Part shown: positions 12,222 to 25,400 of the stretch, piece after piece
Layout of the letters: the number at the start of each line of letters is the position of its first letter
Position numbering within the stretch: the stretch's first letter is position 1
NCBI RefSeq assembly: GCF_021155765.1
Contig: NC_060106.1
Location: 9,369,501-9,433,500, forward strand
Direction: 5' to 3'
Origin: Diprion similis
Taxonomy: Eukaryota > Arthropoda > Insecta > Hymenoptera > Diprionidae
Length of the DNA stretch: 64,000 bases
Notes under the pieces: generated by a model
Databases searched by the model: none
What the model was told of the DNA's origin: nothing
Seen by the model: only the letters and a program-made list of their open reading frames with translations
Translations under genes and position numbers: made by a program

Positions 12222-13043
12222 TCAAATAAAGCTATAACATATAATACGCGAAAACTCACTATATAATATATACCGTACTGATAAAAATATGTTAGACGTT
12301 CAATACGTACCTATAATATATTTATTTTTCTTATAATTTTTGACCAATGAAAGATATTGTATTTCGACTCTTTTAATAATTCATTGATTTTTATCAACTG
12401 TTTTCTATTCCACAGGTTCGGTTCGATATACAATATTTTGAATAAATTAATTACATCGTTTGGTAAGATGAAATTCTTATCATAACTCGATATTCTGGAA
12501 CCTAAGGTCATGCCTGAATCGGATTACCGCTCATTTATTTAAATTTTCATCAGAATAATCCGCAATGTCTTCGTGACTGCAGGATTTTACGTAAAGAAAT
12601 CGAAATGCGCAATTAAATATGCAATTTTGTTTAATATTTCTAATTGGCAAGACGACCTTCGCATGTTTCAGCTAAGTTGACTTGCTTTCATGCTGATGCT
12701 TATGAGTTGCTTGTGGTATTTAAACTTCACCCACTTTTGTCAAGTTTGTGAATTAAATTTATAAATTACATTCGCGCACGGAAATACTTTTCGGTTTTGT
12801 AATTAGAATTATTATCGTAAGCGATTCGTAAACTGTTGTAATATGACTCGAGAGGGTGAAATAAATCTTCTTTTCACTGTTTCTTCCAGATAAATATAAT
12901 AATTATCCTCGTACAGTATGGCATAATTAATCATTCATACGCGGTTGATAATGGCTTCCGTAACGTGTTTCTGCTTAGGTATTTTATAGAATATAATTAT
13001 AATTGTTATTTTTTGGTTTCAGAGGTCGGATGATCCCTCCGCA

Positions 13044-16000
13044 TTAGCGCGCGTGATTTTTGCAGAACGGACGACCTCCTTTCGCGTAGAAGCTTTGACC
13101 TTCGAGATTCTTTTTACACATCTGAAAAAAGGTAATGCATTGAATTCATTATACCTAACACGTCAATCTTTCATATTTTTGTATCAAATTGCAGCGTTTT
13201 CGAAATGATCGATCTTACTGTGATGAGTAAAAATGAATTACTTACCGTGCAATTGAAGCACTGGCTGTGATAGTTGTTGCTCAAAGCTTCGACCCATCTA
13301 TCGCCGGCTTCCACCGGGAAACCGCATGAGAAACATTTCGTTGTAAATAATTCGTTCCAATCTGAAACCAATTCCATTGAAATTAGCATCGAAAGTGGGG
13401 CGATAGCTTTGCTACCACATTTTATCAATCTGATATAGAATACTGACCAGCTTCACAGTAGGGCAATCCGTCTTCCAAGAAGAACGGATTATTTCCGAAA
13501 AGCTTGCCGCAATATGAACAGTTGAAGCACTCAGGGTGGAAATGTTTTCCAATAGCGTTCAGGCATTCCTGAAATAAGTTTAAAAATATTATATTATGCA
13601 AAGGTAAGAATGAAACGGCGGTAAAATATAATTGAAGCGAAATAATCTCATTGATTTGGGATTGTTTGAAACTGTAGACAATACGTCGTAGTTGAAAATA
13701 GTGAATAGGTGTACTGACCCCTTTGATTTTGTTGTTGCACTTGCTGCAAGGCGGGGCAATGAATTGTTCGAAACAGTACTCGCAGTATAATTGTCCCTTT
13801 TCTTCGACGAACCCGATATCCTGAAGGGGTCGACGGCATTGCGCGTTTACGCATACGAAGTGGTCGGGGCACCAGATGTTACCGAGTGCCGTGATGAACG
13901 GACCCCTGTGTCAAAAAATTTCATATGAAATAATACCGTTCGTGCAGAAGCGAATGAACGGCAGATAAAATTCTTCATGCTTTTTCCACGCTCTTATATA
14001 TTCCCCACAGCGTGCTTTATTAGCCACGTAAATTTTATTTACAAGAGGATACAAATTTAGAACTTGATTCTCGCCCCCCACCCCATACCGCCCATATTTC
14101 TCTCCGCCAACCTACGCCGCGGTTTGTAATCGATGTGAAAAGGCTATAAAAAGCGGAGAAGTTATATTCTCTCCTGAGACTTATAAAAGGAAAGCTAGAA
14201 GTCCACTGATAATAAAAGGCCGATAAGACAATTGAACATGCCAGGCACGCGGGGGAAAAGGTTGATCGTAAGTTTTATTCGCATAAAGCACCGTTCGATG
14301 GTGCGTTCTTTGGGCAATATTTGACCCGTGAAACACGGAAGCGAAAATCACTGTTTATTCACCTGGCAGATTCAATTCATCAAAGCAAGGTTTAATTTGC
14401 TTTCCACATTAACGGGTAGACTTGAGTTCTACGCACCTTGTAATCTCACTGTTACAACTGTGGCACACCGGTCTGAAAGCCTTGTCGTTGATCAGGTTGT
14501 TAGTAATCTCGCGTTTAGCTGTTGACATCGTGCACTATAATGTTAGTCGAAATACAAAACTGTCACACATTTTATGTACATTAGAAAAAACATGGCGAAA
14601 TAGAAGACGATGAAATAAAAAAATATATACAGCACAAACGGCTAACGTAAGTTAGACGACGTCAGGCAGTGAATATCCAGGTACTGAAACAAGAAAATCA
14701 TGCGAAAAACTGTTGAGGAGTGCAACAAAAGTCCAATTTACAGCTGGAAAGGTAAAAGAAAAAAATGGAATTACGTGAATATAGATTTACATCAAAAAAC
14801 AAACAACAAAGACAACAAATAAGGCGGTGTAAACATGCCAAGGTGAAAATTTCCTGCAAACAGTAACACAGCGCAGGAGCAAGTAGCGATGTTAAAACAG
14901 CAAGTGCAGGTGCCTGGTAGTGTTCGAGATCAGTTCTGTACCTGACGTAAGAGTTGCAGTAACCGCATAGAGGAACACGCGATCCAGGTCCACCTTGCTG
15001 CGTCAAGATACCGCGACCACGTTTAGGAGCTGTGTTACCAGCGACGGCGCCGCTCTTCGAACCAGGACCTCCAATGCCGGTACCTAGATCCGGGTGGGAT
15101 GACAAATTCGGTGGGTCTACTAAATTCTGGGTCTTACTAATCGGGGCTAAGAGGGGGCATTTTGGGCTTTGGGTCTGACACAGGGTCTGAGACGAGCACT
15201 GGGCCTGAGGTTTGTACACGTGGACCGATTGCTTGTTCGTTTTGTGGACTAGCCGCGTAAGCTGGCATCCAAGGTTAGTGCGAGGCGTATGGATCGGTTG
15301 AAATCCCAAATCGTTTAACTGTGGTATCGGGCTTTTAGCTAGAGGGCAAACGGGTTCGTTGTCGTCATCGTAGGGCAAACGGATCTGAGGAAAGGGCAAG
15401 TCGGCTGTCGGTGAACGGGCAAAGGGACACTGACTCTTCGGCATTGGTTTTGGGCATGGGGCTACGCAGACCGAACCGTCGTTGCACGGTGTTATGCAGA
15501 CGTCTGACAGGGGGCTATTATTGCCTATATCCAAAGCTGACGAACCCAAACGTCTTCCACAGGTGCCCGATGGCTGACCGCAACTCTGCTGCTCCACTCC
15601 ACCACACGGGGAAACGCAGAGGCCTCTGCGATCGGTTGTAGGGATGCTGCAGACGCCGGACTGTGAGTAACTCCGGTTTGCTTCGGCGGTCGGCCCAGTC
15701 TGCAGGTGACTCTTGGGCTTGGTACCACAGAATGCGCTGCGCTGAGACTGTGACACTGTGCGTTGGCAGACCTGCGACTGAGACTGAGTTTCGGAGTAGA
15801 TACTTTTCTTGCATTTCGATTGTTCATTCACTATAGTCTTAGGACAAGGAGGCAAAACGCGGACTCCCGTTTTTGGGAATCTTTCGGATTGGCTCTTGCC
15901 CATCGGACAGGGTAGCGTACCCTGTGGTTGGTTAAGCTTTCCCATCACGCAGACGGATTTTTGATACGATTCACACTGCGGCTCAGGCTTCTTTGCGGAC

Positions 16001-19000
16001 TCAACTACGATCGGTATACTGCAAGGCTTCTTTATATCGCATGCCGGATTCTTTTTAACGTTCTTCAAAGTCTCTACCACCTCCTTTTCACTTGCAACGA
16101 ACGATTCTTCATCGCCAGCGTAAGCGATTCGAAGAGATCCTTCAACATCCTTTATAACACGGCCACGTGGTGTGTTCTTCTCTTCGTGGTACGTGTATGA
16201 CTCTCCCTCTTCCTGCGGTTTTTTGTTGTGCCTGCCACCCGAAGGTGTTGTCGATCTGGGTGGATCATCGGTCTTAATCTTCGGGGCTTGAGCCTTGACG
16301 TAGCATGCCGGTGGTTCGGGTGGTCCTTGAGCAGGAGATTTCGATCTTCCCGGTGTCGGTGTTGGAGTTCTACTTGGAACATAATTGTGACCTTCGACCG
16401 GGATCTTCTGCATGGCAACTAAATTTCGTTGGTACGGGGGAATCGTACCGGGTTTCTTCAGGCCAGTCATCAGCGACCGATTGCTTGGTGTTTGCGATCG
16501 AGATCGAGGCTGAGACGAATCTCTAAAATGAAAGTCAGGCGGAGGCAACGGCAGTGGCTGTGGGGTTACCGACTTTCTGACCCTCCTTTCACGTCTCACC
16601 GTCTCTTCCGTAGTGTCATCGGCATACAAGATTTCCGCCGGCGCGCAGTATCCGTCCGGACCAGGGTTTGCCTGGACCGTAGGAGTTTGCGAGCGATGGC
16701 ACACCTCTATCTCAGTTTGGTATTGACCTGGTTCATCGTAGAATCCCAACGGTGTGTAGGATCGGTCTGGTGCTGTGGTAAGAGCCTGCTGGAACGGGGA
16801 AACGCAACGTTGTGGCTCACATTCGTTCGTCGGGAACTGAGTTTCTTCGCAGTAACACTGTTCTTCGGTGTAAGATTCCTCGACGAAGCTGTTGTCCTCC
16901 GTCAAATGTGAAGTGGTCAGTGGTGAATAGGCTCTGTCGGATGCCGTTGTCAAGGCGTTTACCATTTCCGACTTCCATTGTTTTGGTGTAGAATTTTTAA
17001 TCGTTGTGGGCGGAAGTCGCTTTATACCAGATTCTGTCTCCGTTACGAACTGCACATGCTTCTTGGCGCATGATGTTTCCGCTGTTTGTACCTGCTGACG
17101 TGAAAAATCTTGTTGGTTAAACTTCGCGCTGAGTCTGCGTTCTTGAAGAGTTGGCGGTGGTGGTCGTCTTTCGGGAATTTGCTGTTCACGCAGAGTTTGA
17201 TGCACTTGTACTTGCTCTCGCAAACTCTGGCGCCTCTGTTCTTCCATCTCTTGCTGCCTAAAGTTTTCTTGAATCCTGATTTCCTCCGTCAACTCTTCAT
17301 ACCTATGCGCATCGTCTTCTTTGACGGTCTGGTGGCGTTCTATGAAACATCCTTCATCCGTACTCTCCTGCTCCGTAATGCTTACACGTTTTCCCATGTT
17401 GGGTTGAACGGATGATGAAATCTGGTGAACAGCAGCCGTTCGTTCTTCTTCAACAATTTCTTGTTCCTCCTGTTTAATCTTCTCCATTAGCTGCTGCGTC
17501 CCAACAGCTGACGATATGACCTCAGCACATTCGGCAATATCTCTCCTATCAGAAATGTTCTCGACTTCCTGGTCCAGATGGATAGATCGTCGCTTTTCTA
17601 CTTCTGAACACTCTTCGTCCTCATCATCAACGACTTCCACCGTCTTCTCGTAGATCGTTGTCTTCTTAATGTGTATCGGGCCAACATCATCCTCAGTAGT
17701 TTCAGTCACATAGTCATGCTGACCTTCGATGCCCGCAGGGCAAACAGCCACGTATTGTGGTACGACTTCCGTTAAGGTGACGCTGTTTGGTCTTCGGAAC
17801 GTGAAAGTTACTTCCGTCTCCACTACCGGAGATGCGGGTTCTGGTTCCGGTTCAGGTTCTGGCTCTGGTTCTGGTTCTGGTTCACAGACAGCTGTTTTGA
17901 AGAGGCTCACTTGCTGAGGAGGTTTAGGTGGATACACTGGCCGATATGCCGGCTTGCAAACTGGCTGACAAGGTTGATGGCAGACGTGATGATGGTGATG
18001 GGATATCTGTTTACGCTCGCAGGTTTGCTGACTTTGGCATATATGATTCTCACATGATACCTGCTTTTCGCATATTTGTTCCTGTTCGCATACCGAGTCG
18101 CAAATCATAGCTGGACACGATTGTTCGTAGAGGTTTGTACCCGAAGTAACAGTTGCTGTCCAAGGCTGAGGGGTCGGCTGAGTTATTTTCGTAGGAGTCA
18201 GAGATCTTCGCAGACTCTCTCTCGACGCCGCTCTCGAAGTTGATCGCGAACAAGTGACTTCTTTTGATCTCGACTCTCTCTGATTCGTCACTCCGTGTAG
18301 TTGTACCCTTCTGTATACCGGGCCGGAGCAAGTCGCCTGCTCCATTCTTGCTCGTTCTTCGCTCTGCTCTCGGTGAATTTTGATTTCCTGTTGCTGCTCC
18401 ATCAGTTGGCTTTGTCGTTTTTCTTCAATGGCTCTTTGCTGCCTTTGATTTAGGATCGGGTTTGGGTTAATGTACAAAGGACTCGCTGTTGGGTATGTGA
18501 TATCTTCAAGTGGTTTCGCCGGGGGCCATACAAGGCTCTTACTTTTTACGGAAGGTGGAGGTGGCGTTGATGGAACACTTTCGAAATGAGTTTCTGTTTC
18601 TACTTCGTAGTAGTCGGATTCTTCAAAGTAGGAGTCTGTACGGGATGGTAAAGGGGAACAGGAACAGGAATGTCGTTTTGACATTTCAACCGTTTCATAG
18701 GGTTTCGTTTAAAATTTTTTATAGTTCCGGAAATTTCATTCCACACGAGACATGCGCGTTCAACAATATGGTAGTTAACATGGTTAGCGGTTTCGGAGCG
18801 TTAAATTTGGTTAAAAAGAGAAAACAAAGAAAAAAATTGTAAGTATAAAGCACGTTCATAGATCCACAACCATGACTGCTCATTTCTAGATTATTCCTAT
18901 TTTTATTTTTTTATAATAAAACTATCGATTTTGTTCGTTTCCGGTTCTTTGAAGCAGGTCATATATTTGGGATTTGGAATTGAGCAATCATGGATATGTC

Positions 19001-22000
19001 TCTGGCTGCTAAATAGCAAAAAGCACTTGAACAAGTCATAATAATACTAAAATCATGTGATAAAACATAATTCTTAAATATCTAATTAAAGTCTATGACC
19101 TATATTAAACTTCTCGGAGACACTTCACTCTGCGCTAGTTGCAAAACTGCGGAGGAAAAATATCAAAAATTTTCTGGAATTTAAAAATATGAAATGATTG
19201 GTTGGAACGTGTGATTGCGAGTGTAAAAATGGAGGGTAGCAGGTATTGTGAAGTAAACATATCACGAAATAAACGATAACCATGTTTGGATGGGTATATG
19301 TACATGTATGTGACCGTGTGTAAGCTACATGTTAATTTATTGCTGCAATAAAACGGTGGTCGAGGGTCAAATAGCATAAGCGAACACGACACGAGAATCC
19401 GAAATCAGCCTTTCTAAACAATCTGCAATGAGTAAGGGACCATGGAATTAAAATCAAATCGTTACTGTACATTTTAATGTGCTTTGTATATGATACAAAG
19501 ACTCGATGTCAATTAAGTCGGAAATCACGTACCATTCCTTTAATTTAATTTTTATTCGTTGAAAAAGAAATTCTCATCTCATTGTCACAGTATGATGAAT
19601 TATTGAACAGCAACGATACTTGATTTTAAACGATATAAGATGAATCGATATGTGGACATAAAATTTGTTCGTTTGAAGATATGGTATATATATATAATAT
19701 ATATATATATATATTATATATGTGTATTATAAATAAATTTATCATATATATGTATATATATATATAGCATATGGGTATATGTTGAGAGCTGCTTCACTCA
19801 TTCGAAAGAAAGAGAGAAGGGACGAGGTTTTTGGTTGAAAGTTGGAGTAGCTGAAAAAAGATAAGAAAAGAAGAATTATGTAGAATATGCTGTGATGATG
19901 TCTGTTTATCTGTAACGCAATTTATATGCAGATAATCTTTGTGTGCTGTAAAAAAATAATAGTGAAAAACGTATCACAGAAATACAACTAGTGCTGATTC
20001 ATGCTTGCGTATGGAGATATACCCATGTACGTATGTATGTATGTATGTATGTATGTACGTATGTCACTTTTCGATTATAACAACTGCAACGTATAACACC
20101 TATTTGTTTCAATTTCCGTTTGATGACTCATTGTCAGGGTCAAATCAATCAAGGCACCGTATCGCCTAGTAATAATGGAGCATAATGGAACCAATGATCT
20201 ATTTTCATTTAGAAGATGACCTGACACCAAGATCCATTGTAAAGCGTTGTGAATCGTGTATTGTGTTCAAGTTTAGGGCTCAACCGACGTAACGTAGCTT
20301 CAATGTCAGTTTGACACGGGCAGCCATAATGAGGGTATTGATTAATTGAAAAACAAGAAAGTAGCCGAGTGGTGGAAAAGTTTTTTTCTCAATTTCCCCT
20401 GCGGCCATTTAACGGCTGAATAGTTTCCATCTCCGTCTTGTAAAATTTCGCACTAAACTGAGAACTTGACGCTTCACTGGCGGTGCGATGTAAGTCGCTT
20501 TGTTTCTTACGGCATTATAGTATACATATATGAGTACAGTGATTTAAAAATCTCGACTGCAGCGAACAGCTCTCAACAGTTGAGTAGGAATATGAAGGTA
20601 ATCGATATATACGATACGATGACTTTTGCGACAATTGGAAGATGGAATGACGGTGTATATGACGACGAAGCGACTTGTCGTTTTATTCTAAATGAAAAAG
20701 ATATGGGCGATGTAGCGAGTTATCATGAATTATTTCACGCAAGCATTTTGTGTAATAAGCTAAAGCTTGAAAATCATCGTTGTGGACTACGGGTTACGTC
20801 CTCATACCTCTGAAGAGGGAACTTTTGGGCTTTGGCAGTGTGGAGTATCGACCTATTTACAACAATGAAACGTGTTAAACGAACGTGTAGTGTTGTGTAT
20901 CCTAGGTGAGGCTTACTGACATGTCAAAGATCCGAAGTTCGGTGCTTTTTAAGGAAGTCTCATCGAATCTCTCATTCAATGCTTTGAGAGAGAAGGACAA
21001 TTAACTACCCCCGCCGCAAGATCGAGATTAGAATTGTATGAAGGACGTAGTTTAGTTCACAAGCAAAACGAACGCAGATTCATTCGACATCTCAGTATTC
21101 GGCCCAATTTCCATCTTTAAATGCTAAACATACGTGCTGAACATAACTGTACAGTAATTTGGCGTTACTTTCTATGCTTAAATGCGCGTCCGTACTGGTC
21201 GTAAAAATGTCCGTAAACCAGGAGTAAGGTTTGATAGGAAAGTAATAAAATGAAACCGGTAAACGCTAACTGTTACATGTCGGTCAAGTGCATTTGTAAC
21301 GATGGAAGCGGGGCACGAATTGAATTGTGTAGGTACGCGTGCGTGCGTGTGTGTGTGTGTGTGTGTATGAAATGTATGTACGTAAGCGGTTCATTTCTCA
21401 ATCTGTACCGCTTTGTCAGTTTAGCTCATCGGTTATTTTTGCCAGGAGGTTTTATTTTCAAGCAAATTAGTTTCGCGTAGATCTAACAATAAGTGAGGTT
21501 TATACCAAGAGAGTAAGTGAAATTTATACGTGTTTAGTTGGATCTACGAGATCTTCCTGTCAGTGATATCAATTTCACCTAAATACAATAGAATATTGCA
21601 ATAACAAATTTACTGTCAACCTCACCATCTCTTGATAGATTAAAGGTATCGTCTTTGATATCAAAACTGCGGGATAAAATAGTACACAGATATTTTTTAA
21701 ACATTTACATTAAATGTTGATCCAACGGTCCGTTTCGTTTTTTATCACATATTATTATGCCTATATTGTCGGTTGTGTCCAGAACCGGTGGAGTCGACTG
21801 ACGTTGTCTGATCAAAAGGATTGTTCTTCTTACTTTCGAAATTGCACTATTACGTCATACTCGATTGAGGATGGACTTACCAGTGGCGTTTTGGCTCTGC
21901 GGACGGGGCAGAGTGTTGCTGCTGGAGTTCAAGGATGGTGCGGACACCAGACTGGGCGCGGTTTGAACGCCTCCGAAGGGCTTCGGACCACCGATGCTGT

Positions 22001-22416
22001 TCGTCGACGATGCCTGAAAACATGAAACGGGTTTCGAGTGATTCACTCTGGCCAAAGTCTCGCCCCAACGAATTCTTAGTAAGTAGACACTGTCACACGA
22101 CTTCGCGATGTAGTTTCATCAATGATTAAGGGAAACAATAACAGTCGGAATATAATTATACCTCAAAACCGCAGCGATGCGCGATATCCTTTTCTGATAC
22201 CCAAGACGAAGGACACCCCACTTAACTAACGATAAAGCTAATTCGTTTCAAGATGTGCGACGACGCTCCGGTTCCTGAACGGCGACGCACTAGTTCATTA
22301 ACGCGAAATCGCACTGGTTCGGATAGATATTAATCGTTCGAGGGAGTTACCTGGACTGCAGGGTGCAGATCTGGTGGACTGATAGGGGCGAGCGCCAATT
22401 TGGAATGACTGCAATT

Positions 22417-22451
<35 letters not shown>

Positions 22452-25400
22452 CAATACAAAAGCCATGCCCACGTGACAGACGCGTTGCGAAATCAATTAG
22501 ATCGTACCTTATAAATAAATTCGACTCGGATGAACCAATTAGTTAATAGTATAACGTTCTGTCATCATCTCGCAATGCGTCTTCAATGCGAAGTGTTAAT
22601 TATGGCGAGGACGCGTAAGCTTTCCGCGTTGGTGTACTGCATGGTATACTTTATTTGACAAGGTCGGTGAAAAAATAAACTTCTTCATCACGCCGGTTCA
22701 ATATTAATCATCGACTTTGTTCCTTAATAGCTGGCGAATGATAAAAATAAATTCAACATTTACGCGACATATATATGGACCGGAAATTGCTGCCAAACGA
22801 CTTGCAGACTCTCGGGTATTGGCGGAAAATAATAATTAATCATTTCGGCGAACATGCTCAATTTGTTAAAAAAAAGCTCTCCCCTTAATAATAAGTTCAA
22901 GTAAAAGTAAGTCACCTGTTTTCGAACTGGGAAAGGTTGGGCTGCAATCGCTAGCAGGTCAGTGATCGGTTCCTCGATGGTATTGGTTAGTTCAAACTCG
23001 CACAAATTTTGATTATCACGTTTTGGTTCGAGGTAAATATCTGTGTTAACAGTGTTATTGTACAAAAGCTTGTCGCCGTTGTTGGTACTGCCAACCTCGT
23101 TCCCCGTCTGAATGATGAGCGTACTGGTAAAGGTCTTTGAATTCTCGCCCGCACCATTGCGAGTCACGTTTAGTTTCGCTTGATTTTCGGGCGACCGTGG
23201 AACCGGTGCAGACGAGGATAATCCGGAAGTGCCGTTTTCCACGCGGAGACGCTGAACGCCGTCTTGTATGCTGGCTACGTTGGTCGGTCGATTGCAGGTC
23301 TGGAAAATGGTTTAGTAGCAAAAATTCACGCGAAAAACTCTGTTAATAGCTTCCAACGATCGTTATAGACCCTCGATTTGTTAAAATTCCGGCTATCCTT
23401 GCGGTTAATTTGGATATTTATTATATCGTAATCTGTGTCCAATTAATTCAATGAAATATGTAACACGTGATTATACAAAATATGTTATTCGATTCACTCA
23501 AAAGTTTTGTGAATAAAAGTGCCAAGCGGACGATGCGAGGTCGATTCTACTTTGATTAGAAAACTTGAGCTGTCACACAAAAAATCGAGATATGATCAAC
23601 AATACTGTACATGGTAAAAGCTGTTGAACAACGATCATGCTTATTGCATACATTGATAAAAAATTCGCCAAAATTTACTACCCATACATGCTGCGCTATA
23701 ATACAGTTGTGCAGCGTCAACTTGTAACACCGCGCTAATCTAACGATGGATTAATTTTTTTTATCAATTTTATATAAGTTTAATATTGCTCGACTTACGA
23801 AAGGCTGGGGCGACGAGTGATTGTTCAAAGATGGTGACAGAGGTGCCAAGGGAGGGATACCAGCACCAACGTTAGCCAGTGCTGCGGAAATGGTGCCAGC
23901 GGGTGCCTTGCCGCTGAAAAAATTGCAAAAAAATATTTTACTCCTTGCCCCACGTGTATTATCGAGGTTATCCTTTCAACGATCAGCACGCACCGCTTAA
24001 TCTGCCGTATTTTTAAATTACTGCCGCTATTAATAGTCCGGTTATTCTATAATCGACTCATTGCCAATAATAGAAATTAATCGGTGGTATAAATTTCGTT
24101 CGTTGCATGGTGTTATCATCTCTTTAATTACACGAAACTGCTATTAGTCTAAGGTATATGGGACTCGTTAGGACGTCAGTGGTAATCGATGAAACGTTTC
24201 AAGGTGATTGCCACAGGTATTCCGGCGATGTATATTCCTAGAAGAATTTATGCCCTAGGAATTTTTCTTACTCCTAGTTCGTGCGTCACCCTTCGGCTAT
24301 TTCGGGCTATGGTATCCCATGGATGTAGGTACTCACGGTGCAACTGTGACTGGGACGAGGCCTGAAGCCGGTGGATTTTGCCTGGCTACCAGCTTTGCGT
24401 GGATGTCGCAGTAGAGCTTGTTGTTGATGTTGTAGTACCCGACGTTCTTCAGGGACGTTCCGCAGGTAGAACATTTGAAGCATTCCACGTGCAAGTTCTT
24501 GTCCTTTATCCTTACGAAGACACCCCTGTTTGCGGAAAAAACGATGTCAAATAGAGTCGCTTAGTCGCCTTCGTATTTAGGATACAAAATCGAAGCGTAA
24601 TATTAGTTTCGACAGCTGACGATATGTGTGTATTCTCATTTGAATAGCTGGTCTTTTGATGCCGTTTGCGTAATCTACTTGAACAAAACTTAACATAATA
24701 CTGCAGTTATTTGAAGAGAGCCAAAAATTCATCTACGTTTTCCAGATAAGATAAAGGACGGACAGTGGATGACTCATGTTCGAAATCATCTCGCTGACGT
24801 CATCCAAGATCTGGACAAATCGTACGTTTCTCTCTGTGCAGCTGAATTCGCGAACCATGCAAAGTGTGACAGATTCTTTTCTCCGGAATTGTGATCACCC
24901 CAAATAAAAATCATATCACGGACAAGAGATAAATGGAATGGTGTGAGAATGAGGTTTTCGAATAGCCATCACGTATTTATCTGCGGTGTATCTGGTGTAC
25001 CAGGTTTGAATAATTGTAAAATGCCGCTAGGCTTGAAAGATGGGTAAACAGTCGAATCTCAAAGTAAATATGTAAATACATTTTGCAAAAAACAATTCTG
25101 GAGAAACAACCTGTAAGACTTCGAATGGTGTGTATGCCGAAATACCGTGTCTGCACGATAGCGAATATTCCGCTGTTCAATGTACACATCAAAAAGCAAA
25201 ATTACGTGCCACATGATCTACCGATACAAGCGTCAAATTCTACGAATACGGATAGAGAGATAGAAAGATACGTGTAGTAAGCGTGAATATTTGACCAGTG
25301 CTAATTGTGCGAGATGGCTTAGGTATGTATACAGATCACGAGCGCACGATAGCTACTAGCGGGACAGATGAAAAGCTATAGCGACTTTTCATTGCAACAA

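Larger units (their letters stand above)
6907..13043. other. Long intergenic region without a recognisable gene
   Basis: About 6.1 kb between the TTLL2-like start and the Zasp52 stop. Short frames on both strands (for example 9965-10267 plus and 7338-7556 minus) show no family signature, supportable splice partners or conserved motifs. It contains a CpG-rich block (about 9400-9640), a telomere-like hexamer run, a TA microsatellite and a TC run. The part adjoining 13043 should be the Zasp52 3' UTR; TTTATT near 12533 is a possible minus-strand polyadenylation signal. Confidence 0.55.
18636..21880. other. Zasp52 intron upstream of the giant exon
   Basis: An AT-rich intron of about 3.2 kb. It holds an AT-repeat tract (19684-19722 and nearby), a GTAT run and a GT run. 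A plus-strand frame of 73 codons from ATG 20592 has no recognisable domain and no supportable splice partner. The pyrimidine-rich 3' end (18840-18636) lacks AG until the giant-exon acceptor, as expected of a strong 3' splice site. Confidence 0.7.

Noticed and set aside
14698-14941. Continuation of the giant Zasp52 frame past its donor.
   Set aside because: The homologous LIM2 continuation (GPFITALG) is reached by the CAG|GTACAG donor in phase. The read-through tail is hydrophobic and without homology, so it is most likely intron.
16429-16911. Long plus-strand frames across the Zasp52 giant exon (160 codons and others).
   Set aside because: They are antisense shadows of the coding exon, and their composition mirrors its Pro/Gln/Ser codons.
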